Counted from the stretch's first letter, positions 11,781 through 22,854 are shown. The stretch is 64,000 bases of DNA from Nannochloropsis oceanica (GCA_004519485.1 CP038135.1:931001-995000); one strand, 5' to 3'. Translations and numbers: made by a program. Notes: a model not told the origin generated them from the letters alone.

Positions 11781-12621
11781 GTGTACGGGTGGGACGGGGC
11801 TGCTGTGTTGGGTGAAATGGTGATGGACAGGCAAGAGGTCAAGTCACATGTAAGGAGGTAGTGGTGGGAGGGGTGAAAATAGACATCCTTGAAAATAGAC
11901 ATCCTTTACTCTATAACCACTCAATCATGCGCACATGTGCTCCTGCAAGTCATTTTGCTGTGCATAACGTGCTTGTGGCATGGACCAAAACGCCGTGTAC
12001 GGAAGGAGAAGCTTCACGAGTCGGACCGCGATCGTCGTTTGGCGACGTCGAGATGCGTTTTTGCCCGAGCTCTTCGCTGCCTGCCCACCTCATCAAAAAG
12101 AAAGGTGTCTTTGAGGTGTAGGCCGCATTCTACATTCGAAAAATCTAAACAGGGTTAACAGGATGGTTCGACGGAAGCAGTGGTTGAAAACAAATGCCAA
12201 ACAACGCACGACCTCCCAACCTCCCTCCTTCCCTGCTCCTCATGGATGGGGGGATGGAATGGGAAGGGAACTACAACAAGTAGGTTTGGATTAAATTAAG
12301 CCCGGCACCAGAAGGAATACAAAAAGATGTGTTGTATATTGAGGATCGGTTGTTTGGATGTCACCTCTTTCTTTCCTGCTGTCCATCTTTCTTTATTCGG
12401 AGTTAGTAACCTGCCGGACGGAATGCGGGGACGTTGGGACAAACATATATTAAGTCGCAGTCCGAGATACTCTCAGGTACCGGATAACACGCACAAGATG
12501 AACATCACATAGAAGCTATCCATCTCCGGTCTTTGACCACAATTCCTCTTCCCTCCACATCACATGTATGCTACACGGCCTCTCACCTCCCTCCCTCCCT
12601 CCCCACGGCGGCCCACCTGAT
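11781..12621. promoter_or_regulatory. upstream region of the SDR gene and 3' flank of GPAT
   Basis: This 841-bp spacer separates two minus-strand genes. A short near-exact duplication (AAATAGACATCCTT, near 11876-11907) sits about 100 bp upstream of the SDR start. Short ORFs such as 11861-12121 plus have no support. The 12516-12621 part is probably GPAT 3' UTR. Confidence 0.35.
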
Positions 12622-15445
12622 TTAATGGTACTGCACAGACACCTCCTCTTCCTCCAACACCAGATCCAGGCCCATAAGCACATCATAATGCCTCTTGACA
12701 TCCCCCTCCGCCACATAGGTAAAACCCTCCTTCCCCGCCTTCTTCATCAGCTCCTCCTCCGTCAAACCTTCCGCCGTGCCGTCCTTCATCTTTCGTGCCA
12801 CAAATTCACTTCCCACCCGTTCAGGGGTTAGCTCATCCCCAAAATACACATGCACGGGTCGGCGCGCCACCAGCCGACGTTCACCCACCTCCATGGCCAC
12901 TTTGGCTGGAGGGGGAAGGACCTGAAGAGGGAGGGAGGGAGAGAGGGAGGGAGGCAGGAAGGGAGGGAAGGGTGAGGGGCTTGGAATTATGATTATCAGT
13001 CGAGTGCGCCCCCCCCCCTAAGGTTTTGATGGTTCCGAATACCGTACCTTCCTTCCCCCCCTCCCTCCCTTCCCCCCCCTACCCCCCACCCTCCTTCCTT
13101 CCCTACCTGCGCCGTCAGCATGGACAAGGGAAAGAAGTGGGTAGGGTGCTGGCTCTTGGTGCTCAAGACCCGGAACATATCCACCGCGCGGGAGTCGAAG
13201 GGAGCCACGGCCATCTTCCCCGTGTGAACGTCCGTCCGGTCTCGGCCGCCGGAGGGCGCAACCCAGAGAATGTGTCCGCCTTCGACGATGAGGCCTTGCA
13301 GGGCCTGGAGGAGGGAGGGGGGGAGGGAGGGGGGGAGGGACGGAGGGAGGGGGGGGGTTGAGGATGTGACTGTTTTCGAGGTGCTGGTGATCTTGCTTTC
13401 GAAAAGTCAATTTGCGAGGGAGGGAGGGTGGGTGGGAGGGAGGGAGGGAGGATGCACCTTCATGGCAGCCAGATTCTCTTGTGTCTTGAGGGGCTTGGTG
13501 GCGGGGTCGTCCTCGATGTACTTCTTGGAGTGGATGCCTGGGGCAAGGGAGGGAGGGAGGGAGAAGGGAGGGCAATCGGAAGGTCAGGCCGTGCAGTCAA
13601 GTATGACAATGTTTGTGGACCTTTCTTCCCTCCCTCCCTCCCTCCATCCATCCACCTACATATCAAATTCAGTCCCTTGGAGAAGGGGATGGTGAACAAA
13701 TCCGTGCGTACTTTCGCGCCAGCCACGAACACCAGCCGGTCCAGCAGAGGATCATCCGCCGGCACCAGGCGCTTGAAGGCCGACCGGAGGATGTAGGGAT
13801 CGGGCTCCGTCTGATGGTTGGCCAGGAGCACCACGTTGTGTCCTGAAGGAGGCAGGGAGGGAGGGAGGGAGGGAAGGAGGGAGGAAGGGTTGGGCATGGA
13901 AGGGAAAAAGGGACGGAGGGAGGGGGGGGGGAGGGAGGGACGGAGGGAGAGTTGGGCATGAAAATTGAGAAGGAGGAGGGACGGAGGGAGGGAGGGAGGT
14001 ACCTTGTCGGACGTAGTCGACGATTTTGGCCATGTTCTTCCGGCCCAAGACTCCGCTTTGCTCCTGCAGAGGAGAAGGGAGGGAGGGAGCGAGGGAGGGA
14101 GGGAGGGAGGGAGGGGAGGTCAGCCATCCGTCTCGAGGATCAATCGCACATGAAGACACAGGATGCGCTCATCCCCTCCTTCCCTCCCTCCCTCCGGACC
14201 TCCCTACCTTGACGCAAAGGATGTCAAAGAAATTTTCTCCAAATGCCGTGAAGTCCACAGGACCTACCAAATAAAAGTAACAGCAACAACAAGAAGAAGA
14301 AAAAATAAGTGTGTCTGTACACGCCGCATCACAATCTCCATCCCCTTCCCTCCCTCTCTCCCTCCCTCCCTCCCTCCCTCCCTCCTTACCCCGGATGTTT
14401 TTGTGGAACGGCTCGAACTGATACAAGGACCGGGAGTTCTCTGCTGCCTCCTTCATGAGCAACCCCAGCATTTCTTGGTACTTCTCGGGGTCCAGGCCTG
14501 AAAAAGTGAGGGCGGGAGGAAGGGAAGGGTAAGGGAATGATTCCATGTTTTCCTCTCCTTAATGGGTGTCAGTGCGTGTGCGTGCTGCTTACCCGTGTTT
14601 TCTGCCACTTCAGTCATGCCGTCCAAAATGTCGGTCAACGCTGTTTTATTCGAGAAGGCATGAGAATTGGATGTGACATGAGTTGTGGGAATAGTAAGCA
14701 TGATGGTACTGCATCTTCCCCTCTTTATTTTGGGCTTGTCTCCTCGGTTGTGGTTCATCAGTCCCTCCCTCTTTCTCTCCCTCTTTCCCTCCCTCCTTCC
14801 CTCCCTCCTTCCCTCCCTTCCCCTGTACCTTGCTGGAACTGGTCGGGCAGCTTCATGTTCGGGTCGGAGGTAATCTTTTCTATGAGCTGGAGAGGGAGGG
14901 AGGGAGGGAGGAGGGGAGAGAGGGGGAGGGGGGGGGGGGTCAGACGACATGTGATGAAACAGCTATTACTTTCCTCTCCGATTCTTTAAGTATTAGCCAC
15001 GAGGTGCTTACCCTCGTCTTCACATCCGCCACAGTCAAGGCCTTTTTCTCGCCTGCCTGGGTTGTGCCGGCGGCCATCATCTAAAAAAGAAATGGCGGGG
15101 AAGAGGGAGGGAGGGAGGGTGAGTGGGGAGGTCGTGATGCGAAGGAACAAGAGGGAGAAAGAAAGGCAATTGGAAGGCCTGCGACACTCACTTTCAACGA
15201 CGATGTCCCCAATAGCCGGCTGTAGTTACATTTTTATTTGATATATGGAGTAGGGTGATGCTGTGTGAAGGAAAAATGTTGTCCGATTCTACCCTTCCGC
15301 CTCCCTACCTCTACCCTTCCGCCTCCCCACCCCCCCAAATATTTTCCCCTGCTTCTCACCTGGTTGGGAGGACAAACGCCTGGGTGGTGGCGGCCAGCAT
15401 GGCCGCAGCCGTAGCCAGGACACATATGAAGGAGGACTTGCTCAT
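12622..15445 (-). CDS. plastid glycerol-3-phosphate 1-O-acyltransferase (ATS1-type)
   Basis: This enzyme transfers an acyl group from acyl-ACP to glycerol-3-phosphate, giving lysophosphatidate, the first step of plastid glycerolipid synthesis. Twelve exons close in phase (15445-15360, 15219-15192, 15080-15012, 14886-14829, 14640-14593, 14497-14390, 14263-14208, 14063-14003, 13842-13660, 13537-13458, 13304-13107, 12921-12622) and encode 424 aa. The N-terminus is a signal peptide (ICVLATAAAMLAATTQ) followed by AFVLPT, an AF-type bipartite plastid presequence. An N-terminal helical part (EKYQEMLGLL, NIRGPVDFTAFGENFF) is as in plant ATS1. The acyltransferase HX4D motif is NHQTEPD (~179-185), with FVAGAKVRTD, SKGLNLICIHSKK and WVAPSGGRDR further on. 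Every intron is CCCT-rich on the coding strand. The gene is head-to-head with the PAM68-like gene. Confidence 0.95.
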
Positions 15446-16038
15446 CTCTCTCTCCCTGTGCACGTGAAGTGTGCGAAATGTGGAGTGGTGGGGGATAGGG
15501 AGGGTGATGCGAAAGAGGAATGAGTGCATCTGGCAGGTTGCGATCCAAGATGGCTCAAAAAAGCTGTATGAATGCTTGCTCCGCCGAAGTCTCTCCCTGA
15601 TCATCCCAATCGTACTACCAAGCCCTAAACACCAGCGCGCTTTTTTGCTTTGGTAAATCGCCTGCTTGTCCTTCGTGCCGTCGTCACACGATCTGATGAT
15701 CACGCACACAACGGCGATGTGAGATCCCGGGACGCAGAGTCCTGCCGCGTTTCCCGCGGGTTCGTGCATCCTCGCGATGGCGTTATAGCTGATGCTGAAG
15801 TGATGCCGCCATATCACAGAAAATATTCTGGACTCACTTGTGTGAGACAAACCTCAGGGCGCGTGCTTTGGCCTGATGATAAATTGGAACCCGCATAGGT
15901 TCTGAGAGCGCCATACTTGACCTCCTGCCCCTGTATCATTCGCATGTATTGACTCACTCATACTCCCCCCCTCCGTTCTTTCCCATCTTCATCATCAACT
16001 TAGGACTGAGCCAGCATAAACCAGGCCCCTTCTAAACC
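15446..16038. promoter_or_regulatory. putative bidirectional promoter between GPAT and PAM68-like genes
   Basis: The two start codons (15445 minus, 16039 plus) are 593 bp apart and diverge. Both genes encode plastid proteins, so co-regulation is plausible but inferred. The interval is less GGGA-rich than the introns. No TATA box or binding site could be assigned confidently. Confidence 0.45.
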
Positions 16039-17102
16039 ATGCCAGCCGCCAGCTCAAGAGGGCCGCCAGCCATTCTTGTCCCAATCCTCCTCATCCTCGT
16101 CCTTCTCCCCTCCTTCATAACCGCCTTTCTCCTCCCCACCTTGCCTTTCTCCTCCTCCTTCTTCCCCCCTTCTTCTATCCTGCAAAGCAGAAGACATTCC
16201 TCCACCGCATCCCCGTCGTTCTCACCTCTACACCCCCCTTTCCTACCCTTCCGTGCCGCCGCTGACGACAACAAGGACCAACCACCCACCCCCAAAGGCT
16301 TCGCCAAGAAGCAACCCAAAAAAGCAGCCCCGTCGTCCTCCCTTCCCTCCTCTTCCCCCCCCTCCTCCTCTTCAGAAGCAAACGAGCCTGACAACCCCCT
16401 CGCTGCCTCTCAAGCTTCCCTAGACGAGCTAGACAGACTGAGCGCGCGTCAAAAAAGGTCCTACTGGGAAATCCAAGCGGAAATGGAACGAGAGATGGAC
16501 ATGCGGGAAATCGCCGAGTACAAAGAAACTCAACGTCTGCTGGATGAGGGCATTGTGGGTAACTTGCCCGAGCAGATAAGCAATCGGATGCTCAAGAGGC
16601 TGTTACCCTTCACGTTCGTGCCTGTGTTGGGTGGCATAGCACTGTTTGGCTTCTTTCTGTACCTGGCCAAGAATACGGAGATCGACGTGCCACCCGCTTT
16701 TGTGGCCTTCTCGACGCAGGTGCCCTTCCTGGCGGCCTTGGCAGGCATTTCGTATTCGATCATGAGTACGAGCTGGGACCCCGAGGTGGGGAGGGAGGGA
16801 GGGAGGGAGGGAAGGAGGGAGGGAGGGGGAGAGAGAGCGTGTAAAATATGACGTAGCTGGAGATGTACTGTAGCACTCAGCCTTTAATCTTTCCCGTCTT
16901 TCTTCGTCCTTCACACTTCATCATGTAGGTTGAGGGCTCCTTCTGGGGTTTTACTGAGTTCAAGGCCAATGTCCTTAACCTCCTGGACTCATTACAAAAG
17001 ACACGAAGGGAGGAGAGTGCGAAGAAAAAGCTGGAGAAGTACAGTGGCACCCAGGCACCAAACAGAGCGAAGCGAAGGGAACTGGATCGATTGACGAAGT
17101 AA
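16039..17102 (+). CDS. PAM68-like photosystem II assembly factor
   Basis: PAM68 proteins (DUF3464) are thylakoid membrane factors needed for photosystem II assembly. Two exons (16039-16785 and 16929-17102) join in phase to give 306 aa. Residues ~10-30 form a signal peptide ending at ITAFLLP, the AF motif for plastid import. A Ser/Pro/Lys-rich stromal linker follows (FAKKQPKKAAP). The family core starts at LPEQISNRMLKRLLPFT, with a first membrane helix in VPVLGGIALFGFFLYL and a second in VPFLAALAGISYSIM. The signature SxSWDPE...GSFWGFTEFKANV is split by the intron exactly between SWDPE and VEGSFWG. The intron is purine-rich (GGGA) on the coding strand, the opposite of most introns here. Confidence 0.92.
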
Positions 17103-17891
17103 ACATTGGAGAAGGTGTGGTGGTGATGAGGGAGTGAAGACAGAAAGACGGAGAGTGGGAAGAAGAGGGTAATCAAAAGGGTAGTGGGTTCGAAAGGAAG
17201 AATGTAGGTGGAATGTGTGTGGTTGCAGGGGGAGGTTTTGTTGTCTTCCGCTTTTTCAAAATTTACAGAAAAGAAGCACAGATTTAATTATGTTGAAACA
17301 GGTTTGGTCTTCTGCTCTTTGCGCCCACTTTACCCCTTCGGGGGGTTCTTTCATCCTTCCTTCCTGAAGACAACGATAAAGATAAGGATAGAAACAGGAA
17401 ATAGATGAAGCCTTCAAAGGAAACTATCACTTTAGCGCAGCACAATACCGTACGAAAACCTGCGCCCTAAGGCACTTGATCATTTTTTCATTGTCGACCT
17501 CCCCACCCCATCCACCTACGCAGCCCTCTTCTTTTCATCTCTTTTTGTGTAAAAAAAATGCGTCTTGCATTCGCAATCATACATCCAACGTACCTACCAC
17601 CATAAAATTCAGTTCCACAATCTATATCTGTGTATGACGCGCACCTATTTTGTGTTTAGAAAAGGGAGTCATGGACCCAGAATTCTTTTTTTGCAAAAAA
17701 AAAAAAAAAACAGAAATGCTGATTTTATTTTCTCACACAGCTATGGCCACACCCACACACCTACGCACATGCAGATTGAGCTATTAAGACGAGGGGTTTA
17801 CGCTTAGAGAGTCGTCCACGCTTTTGCATCGCTCTCCATACGCGCCTTGCTTCCCCCTCCCTCCCTCCCTTCCGTCACCTCCCTACCTAAA
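17103..17891. other. intergenic region between PAM68-like and PIH1-domain genes
   Basis: Both flanking genes are on the plus strand. The interval holds the PAM68-like 3' UTR and the promoter of the PIH1 gene. An A run lies near 17694-17710, and A/T content is raised from 17530 to 17760. The ORFs inside (for example 17208-17408) have no family resemblance. Confidence 0.4.
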
Positions 17892-20327
17892 ATGGCGGCG
17901 GAAGAAGAAAAGGACATCGCCGCACTATCCCACATCATCAACGGCAGTCCAGGCACTGACAATATCAACCCACCCACGCCCGAGGAGTCCGAGGCATTGG
18001 TGCGGATACTACAGGAAAAGCCTAGTCTGATTTCTAAACTCGCAGAGACCCTGTCACCTTGCCGCCATGCCGCCCCTAGCCCTGCACAACGAGAGGAAAA
18101 GGAAGCTTACATGCAACAATTGGAAAATGAAGGCAAAGTGCCTGAGGGAAAGGTTCTGATTCGACCCAAGGCGGGCTTTGTTATCAAGACGTTCAGGATG
18201 GTGATGGAAGGAGCAGAGAATGGGGGAGGGGAGAGAGACCGTGTGGCCGAGCCGAAGCATAAGACGAAAGTATTCGTTAACATCGTCTCTTCGGACAAGC
18301 TTGCTGGCCCCACTGCTACCGGGGATCCTTCTTCCGTAAAGGGAAAGGCAGGAAAAATGATCACGGTTCCAAACGTGGTGGGGCCATCACGCATGGAGGA
18401 AGACAATAAAGGCGCCTCAGTTCCTACAGTTGATTTCTGCGTGCATCCTTATGCGGTCCACCTGGCCTTATCTTCCTCTTCCTCGTCTTCTCCTTCTCTT
18501 CTTGGTGGAGGTGGAGAAGGAGGGGGGGGGGGAGGTAGAGGAAGAGGGTTCAAGGATTTGCTGGTGGAGATGGCCTTGGAGAGTGCGGTCAGGTTGTGGC
18601 AAGCGGAGGAGGATAGGAAGGAAGGGAGGGCGGGAGGGAAAACGGTTGACAAGAAAAGGATGAGGAGGAGGAGGATTGAAGTGGATGAACAGTACATAGT
18701 CTTGAAGGGCTGTAGATACAAGGTGGGGAAAGAGCCCTCGACGCTCGTCGTGGACTCGAAATCCTTGGCCTCCCTCTGTCCCTCCCTCTGTCCCTCCCTT
18801 TCTTCCTCCCTTCCTCCCTCCACGTCGCCCCCCCCTCCCATGATCCTTGCTCCGCCTAATAGCAGCGTTAGAGCAGCAACAGCAGCAGCAGAAGCAAAAG
18901 AAGCAAGGATCATTGAGCACTCAAGGAAAATGCAGACAAAAGCGGCGGGGGGGGGGGGCGAGGACGATGAGGAGGAGGAGACGAAGGATGAGGGCCTTTG
19001 CTCTCCTGTCTCTTCAGACCCCAGATGCACTATCTCTTCTTCCACCTCCCCTTCTTCCGTCGCTCCCTCCTCCGTTGCAGTCTACCCTCTCTCCGACGTC
19101 AAGATTGTGGAGCAGGGAGGAGGGAGGGAGGGAGGGAGGGAGGGCGTGGACCTGGCTGCAGTCATGGTGATGGATGCCCCAAACTCTCGTCTGCGCGCTC
19201 GTTCCTCTCGGCCTCATTCCCTATTGCTGAAGGTGGTCTTGCCAGAGGTAGGGAGGGAGGGAGGGAAGGAGGGAGGGTGGGTGGAGGAGGCATGGTCCGT
19301 GGCGGTTGCGGAGAAAGAGCTGCTGGTCGAGAGCCGGATTTTTGAAGAGAAGGAGGGAGGTAGGAAGGGATTTCGGGAGGGAGGGAGGAAGTACATGCAG
19401 AGGGTGAAGCTGCCTTACCCTGTTCGGACGGAGGAGGAGATGGGGGAGGAAGGGAGGGAGGAGGGGGTGATGATGGCGAGGGTGGTGGTGGAGGACGGAA
19501 GGAAGGGAGGGGCGGCAAGGCGATTGTTGGTAGTCAGACTGCTGGTGAAGAAAAAGGAAGATCAGGTGGTACAGTTTGATCAGCCGACGGTAGTATGGGA
19601 GGAAGGGAAGGAAGGAGGTAGGGAGGAGGAGAAGGAGGGAGGGAAGGAGGAGAAGGAGGAGGAAAGAGTAGAAGGAGGAGGAGGGAAGAATCATGAGCGA
19701 TGGGTAGCACTGGCGCCGGAAAGTGGTATTGACCTCGCTAGTTTGAATATCCAAGGAGGAGAAGGCGGAGCGAAGGAGAGGGTTGATGACGAGAAGGGGG
19801 GTAAGCATCTCTCGATCCTCCCCGCTATGAAGGAGGTTGGTGAGAGACATGGCGGGCAATTGCAGCAGCAGCAGCAGCAACAACAGCAACACGGGGAGGA
19901 GGAGCAGCAGCGTCTACACCCACCTAATCGGCTGGACGGTAGAAGGGAGGATGGGGTACTACAACCGGACTATGAGATGACGGAGGAAGAGACACATTTC
20001 TCTCTCTTGTTTTCAGTCCCAGGCATCGATGTTTCCTCAGTCCAAGTCACTTGCAGCAGTTGCAGCAGCAGTAGCAGTGAAGGCACGATGAATGTTGTCT
20101 TCTCTTCTTCCTCTACCTCATCCTCCTCTTTTCCTCTCTCCTTGTCGACTGCCTGGTCTTTGTCCCTGGCCCTTCCCAAGCCCTTGGGCCTCTCGTCGGA
20201 ATGTACCTGGCAGGTGTCCAGCGAGAACATGTGGCTGAGGGTGCCTAAAAGGGCCACGGGAAGAGCGGAAATGATGCAGAAAAAGCCACTATTGACGAGC
20301 CCGCACATATTCGCGATGTGTGAGTAG
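17892..20327 (+). CDS. PIH1-domain co-chaperone, Kintoun-like architecture
   Basis: PIH1 proteins are HSP90/HSP70 co-chaperones, found in R2TP (PIH1D1) or in dynein preassembly (Kintoun/DNAAF2, PIH1D2/3). The frame is intronless. The in-frame start upstream (17847) is TTG, while 17892 is ATG in a good context (AAAATGG), giving 811 aa. The PIH1 domain is at ~75-285, with GFVIKTFRM, KVFVNIVSSDKLAGP, MITVPNVVGPSR, VDFCVHPYAVHLAL and EQYIVLKGCRYKVG. A CS/p23-like domain follows at ~430-545 (HSLLLKVVLPEV, YMQRVKLPYPV, RLLVVRLLVKK). A second CS-like strand set near the C-terminus (THFSLLFSVPGIDVSS, WSLSLALPKP, SSENMWLRVPKR) matches the long Kintoun layout. Acidic GAG/GGA linkers and a Gln run (~660) lie between. 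Whether it belongs to the PIH1D1 or Kintoun branch cannot be settled by eye. Confidence 0.82.
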   Translation: MAAEEEKDIAALSHIINGSPGTDNINPPTPEESEALVRILQEKPSLISKLAETLSPCRHAAPSPAQREEKEAYMQQLENEGKVPEGKVLIRPKAGFVIKTFRMVMEGAENGGGERDRVAEPKHKTKVFVNIVSSDKLAGPTATGDPSSVKGKAGKMITVPNVVGPSRMEEDNKGASVPTVDFCVHPYAVHLALSSSSSSSPSLLGGGGEGGGGGGRGRGFKDLLVEMALESAVRLWQAEEDRKEGRAGGKTVDKKRMRRRRIEVDEQYIVLKGCRYKVGKEPSTLVVDSKSLASLCPSLCPSLSSSLPPSTSPPPPMILAPPNSSVRAATAAAEAKEARIIEHSRKMQTKAAGGGGEDDEEEETKDEGLCSPVSSDPRCTISSSTSPSSVAPSSVAVYPLSDVKIVEQGGGREGGREGVDLAAVMVMDAPNSRLRARSSRPHSLLLKVVLPEVGREGGKEGGWVEEAWSVAVAEKELLVESRIFEEKEGGRKGFREGGRKYMQRVKLPYPVRTEEEMGEEGREEGVMMARVVVEDGRKGGAARRLLVVRLLVKKKEDQVVQFDQPTVVWEEGKEGGREEEKEGGKEEKEEERVEGGGGKNHERWVALAPESGIDLASLNIQGGEGGAKERVDDEKGGKHLSILPAMKEVGERHGGQLQQQQQQQQQHGEEEQQRLHPPNRLDGRREDGVLQPDYEMTEEETHFSLLFSVPGIDVSSVQVTCSSCSSSSSEGTMNVVFSSSSTSSSSFPLSLSTAWSLSLALPKPLGLSSECTWQVSSENMWLRVPKRATGRAEMMQKKPLLTSPHIFAMCE

Positions 20328-20617
20328 AAGCAGGGAAACGAGGAGGAGGGAAGGGAGTGGGGGGAGGGAGGGGAGGGGAGGTAATTGAAGGCTCTGCGTT
20401 GGATTAGAATCGAATGGGGGAGACTACGAAGGTAAAGAAGAAGAACTGTACCATGGTCAAACGAAGTCGATCTGCTTGCCCCTGGTTTGTGTGTCCTTGA
20501 GTTCGGGGGTGCGAATAAACGAAGTGCATGGGCCGGCAAGCTCAAGGAGCGTCATGCGCACGCCAACTGCTACCCTCACCCCCATTATCCAAATACGTTT
20601 CCTCATGCAGGCACACA

Positions 20618-21923
20618 ATGACCTTAGCGACAAGAAGAAGAATAGTTCACTGCTCTGGCGGGGCGCCATTTTTATTGCTGTCGCTTTTCCTGTGTGTCGC
20701 AAAGGCCTTCATCCTTCCTGTCTCGATATTGCCCCATCGACTGCCACACACGCCTTGTGCACTCCTGCAGCAATCCGTTCTATCCAGATCAGCATCACCT
20801 GCAGCCTTATCCACGCCAAAGAGCAAGATGAAAAGCATTTCTCGCCATGCCGTGTCTGACAATTACGATGCAGGAGGCCACAGGTAAATTGTCACTCCCT
20901 CCCTCCCTCCCTCCTTGCATCCTTAATTGCCCTCCCCTTTTTCCTTCCCATAAACCTAATCCCGTCAAGTAGGCCAACTATTCTTAGCTCCTTCTCCAGC
21001 TCTTTCCGCGTATATCCCCGTATCTTTGCGTCAATCTTATTCTCTCTTCCCACACATTCCTCTCTCCTTCCATCCCTCCTCATACTCTCCTGACACCCGG
21101 TTTTCGCAGCAGCAGCAGCACTAGCAGCCAAGACCAGCTTAAAGCCCACGGCCATCATATAACTTTGGACTACACGTCCTTTTTCGTCGATGCTCGCGAC
21201 GGCGCCGCCCTGACCATGTCCCTCATCCGTGCCGCGGTCAAGGAGGCGGGGGTCCGTGAAGTGCATTCACACATGGAGGTGTTGGGGGAGGATGGATTGA
21301 GTCCTCCGGGTTTCACAGGTGTGCGGAGAAGGAGAAAGAAAGGGAGGGAGGGAAGGGGGGGGGGGAGGGAGGGAAAGAGGGCGGGAAGCAGTTCTGGTCG
21401 GGGATGGCTCAGCACTTTCATCATAAATATCTCATCCCATCCTCCCTCCCTCCCTCCTTCCCTCCCTCCAGGCATCTGTCTCATCGACGAAAGCCATGTG
21501 TCCGCACATTGCTATTCCGAACGAGGCTGGCTAGCTCTGGACGTCTTCACCTGTGGCAAGACTGATCCTGCTGTAATCGCGGGAAACCTACACAAACGAC
21601 TGACGGCCGCCGTACCCGGATTACGGATGATTAGGGGGATGAATTTGGATAGATTCTTGCACGTGGATATGGATATGGAAGGGGAAGGGGGAGGTAGGAG
21701 GGAGGAAGGGGAGGGAGGGCCGTTGGTTTTGGACCGGTGGATGGCAGTGGAGGATGAGACGAGTTATTACAATAATGCGGATAAACACCGATGGGGGAGG
21801 CAGGGAGGAGAGGCAGGGGGGGGAAGGTTTGCAGAGGAGGGGAGGGAGGAAGGGGAGGAGGAGCAGAAGGACGGGAGGATGACGGGGGAAAAGAAGGAGG
21901 AGAAGGAAGGGATTGATCGATGA
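20618..21923 (+). CDS. S-adenosylmethionine decarboxylase, bacterial (SpeH) type, plastid-targeted
   Basis: This pyruvoyl enzyme decarboxylates S-adenosylmethionine to supply aminopropyl groups for spermidine. Exons 20618-20883, 21110-21318 and 21472-21923 close in phase (308 aa). The N-terminus has a hydrophobic signal (PFLLLSLFLCVAK) ending in AFILP, the AF plastid signature. The core reads HGHHITLDY and, after the second intron, GICLIDESHVSAHCYSERGWLALDVFTCG. The ESH triplet carries the self-cleavage serine (about Ser166) that becomes the pyruvoyl group, and the Cys-Gly after DVFT is also conserved. The motif set and order match the prokaryotic family, not the larger eukaryotic proenzyme. 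The last ~80 residues are a Gly/Glu-rich tail encoded by GGGA-like DNA. Intron 2 is 153 nt, a multiple of three without a stop, so its retention would keep the frame. The 290-bp spacer before the start (20328-20617) presumably holds the promoter. Confidence 0.92.
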
Positions 21924-22854
21924 AGGAGGGATAGACAGACACGGAAGGCGTGACCGACGGGACGAGATCGGGCAGCAACTAGTAAATTTAGTAGTACAAT
22001 CGTTTCCTACTCGTTGAGGGGTGCGGACGACAAGGTGCTTGGGAGCGCAGGGGAAGGTGTGAGAGAGGAAAGAAAGGAGGTTGAAGAAAGCGAGGATGTA
22101 TGAGAGTGACGGGAAAAGCGAGTATTAAAGTGAGGAAGTCAGAGTGACAGAGAGAGAGTGTGTGAATGAGTGAGAGAAGAATTTGGGGGGGGGGGGGGGG
22201 GAGATAAAGGGAGAAAGAACGAACAAAATAACAGGTAAAGCGAATCAAGAAAGTTATCACGGCACCACAAACACACACTCACAAATAAAACCGAGTGAAA
22301 CGTAGGGAAAGAAAGAAGCACCGACAGCAGCAAAGACAAGTCCAGTGACAAGGCACGTGACTGGCCACTCCCTGGGCGTGGGTGTACCACGGGGCATGCT
22401 GTAGATTATGTTCGGCCGATGAGTCAACTCATAGGGTTGGGCTGTTCCTGAGTTGTTTCGTTTTTCCTCAGGGGAATAAGTTGGCCCATGTGGACGTGGA
22501 TCGTTCGAGGGGCTGCTGCTGTCACCTTGCACGCTCCTCCCTCCCTCCCTCCCTCTCTTCCTTCCATCCCCCCCCCCCCCTTTGCGTTCAAACAATCAGC
22601 TTTTTTGATGATTCTAAATTCCCATGGCTGCTGTTGCTGCCGCTGCTGCTTCTACTTGTGCTGTTGCAACTGCTGCTGTCATTGCAGCTGGCGGTGTAGT
22701 TTTTGTTGTTGTCGTAGGGGTAGTATAAGAGCACCTGGTGCTGCTGCTGCTGCTTCCACTACTCTTACTGTTACTGTTGCTGCTGCTGCTGCTTCCACTA
22801 CTCTTTTTGTTACTGCTACTGCTGCTGCTGCTTCCACTACTCTTTTTGTTACTG
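21924..22854. other. intergenic region with simple repeats
   Basis: This tail-to-tail interval lies between the decarboxylase (plus) and the rRNA methyltransferase (minus). It contains a G run near 22184-22202, a C run near 22569-22580 and the start of a CTG repeat block. Apart from one doubtful small ORF (listed separately), no coding sequence is convincing. Confidence 0.45.
22257..22397 (-). CDS. possible 46-aa single-helix membrane protein (doubtful)
   Basis: From an ATG at 22397 the frame encodes 46 residues with one hydrophobic stretch (CLVTGLVFAAVGASFFPYV) after a short Pro/Arg-rich start. A GTGAGT donor-like site occurs inside the last codons, so it may also be the first exon of a longer gene. 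The preceding bases (TCTACAG) look like a splice acceptor. I recognise no family and cannot exclude chance. Confidence 0.2.
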   Translation of the reverse strand: MPRGTPTPREWPVTCLVTGLVFAAVGASFFPYVSLGFICECVFVVP

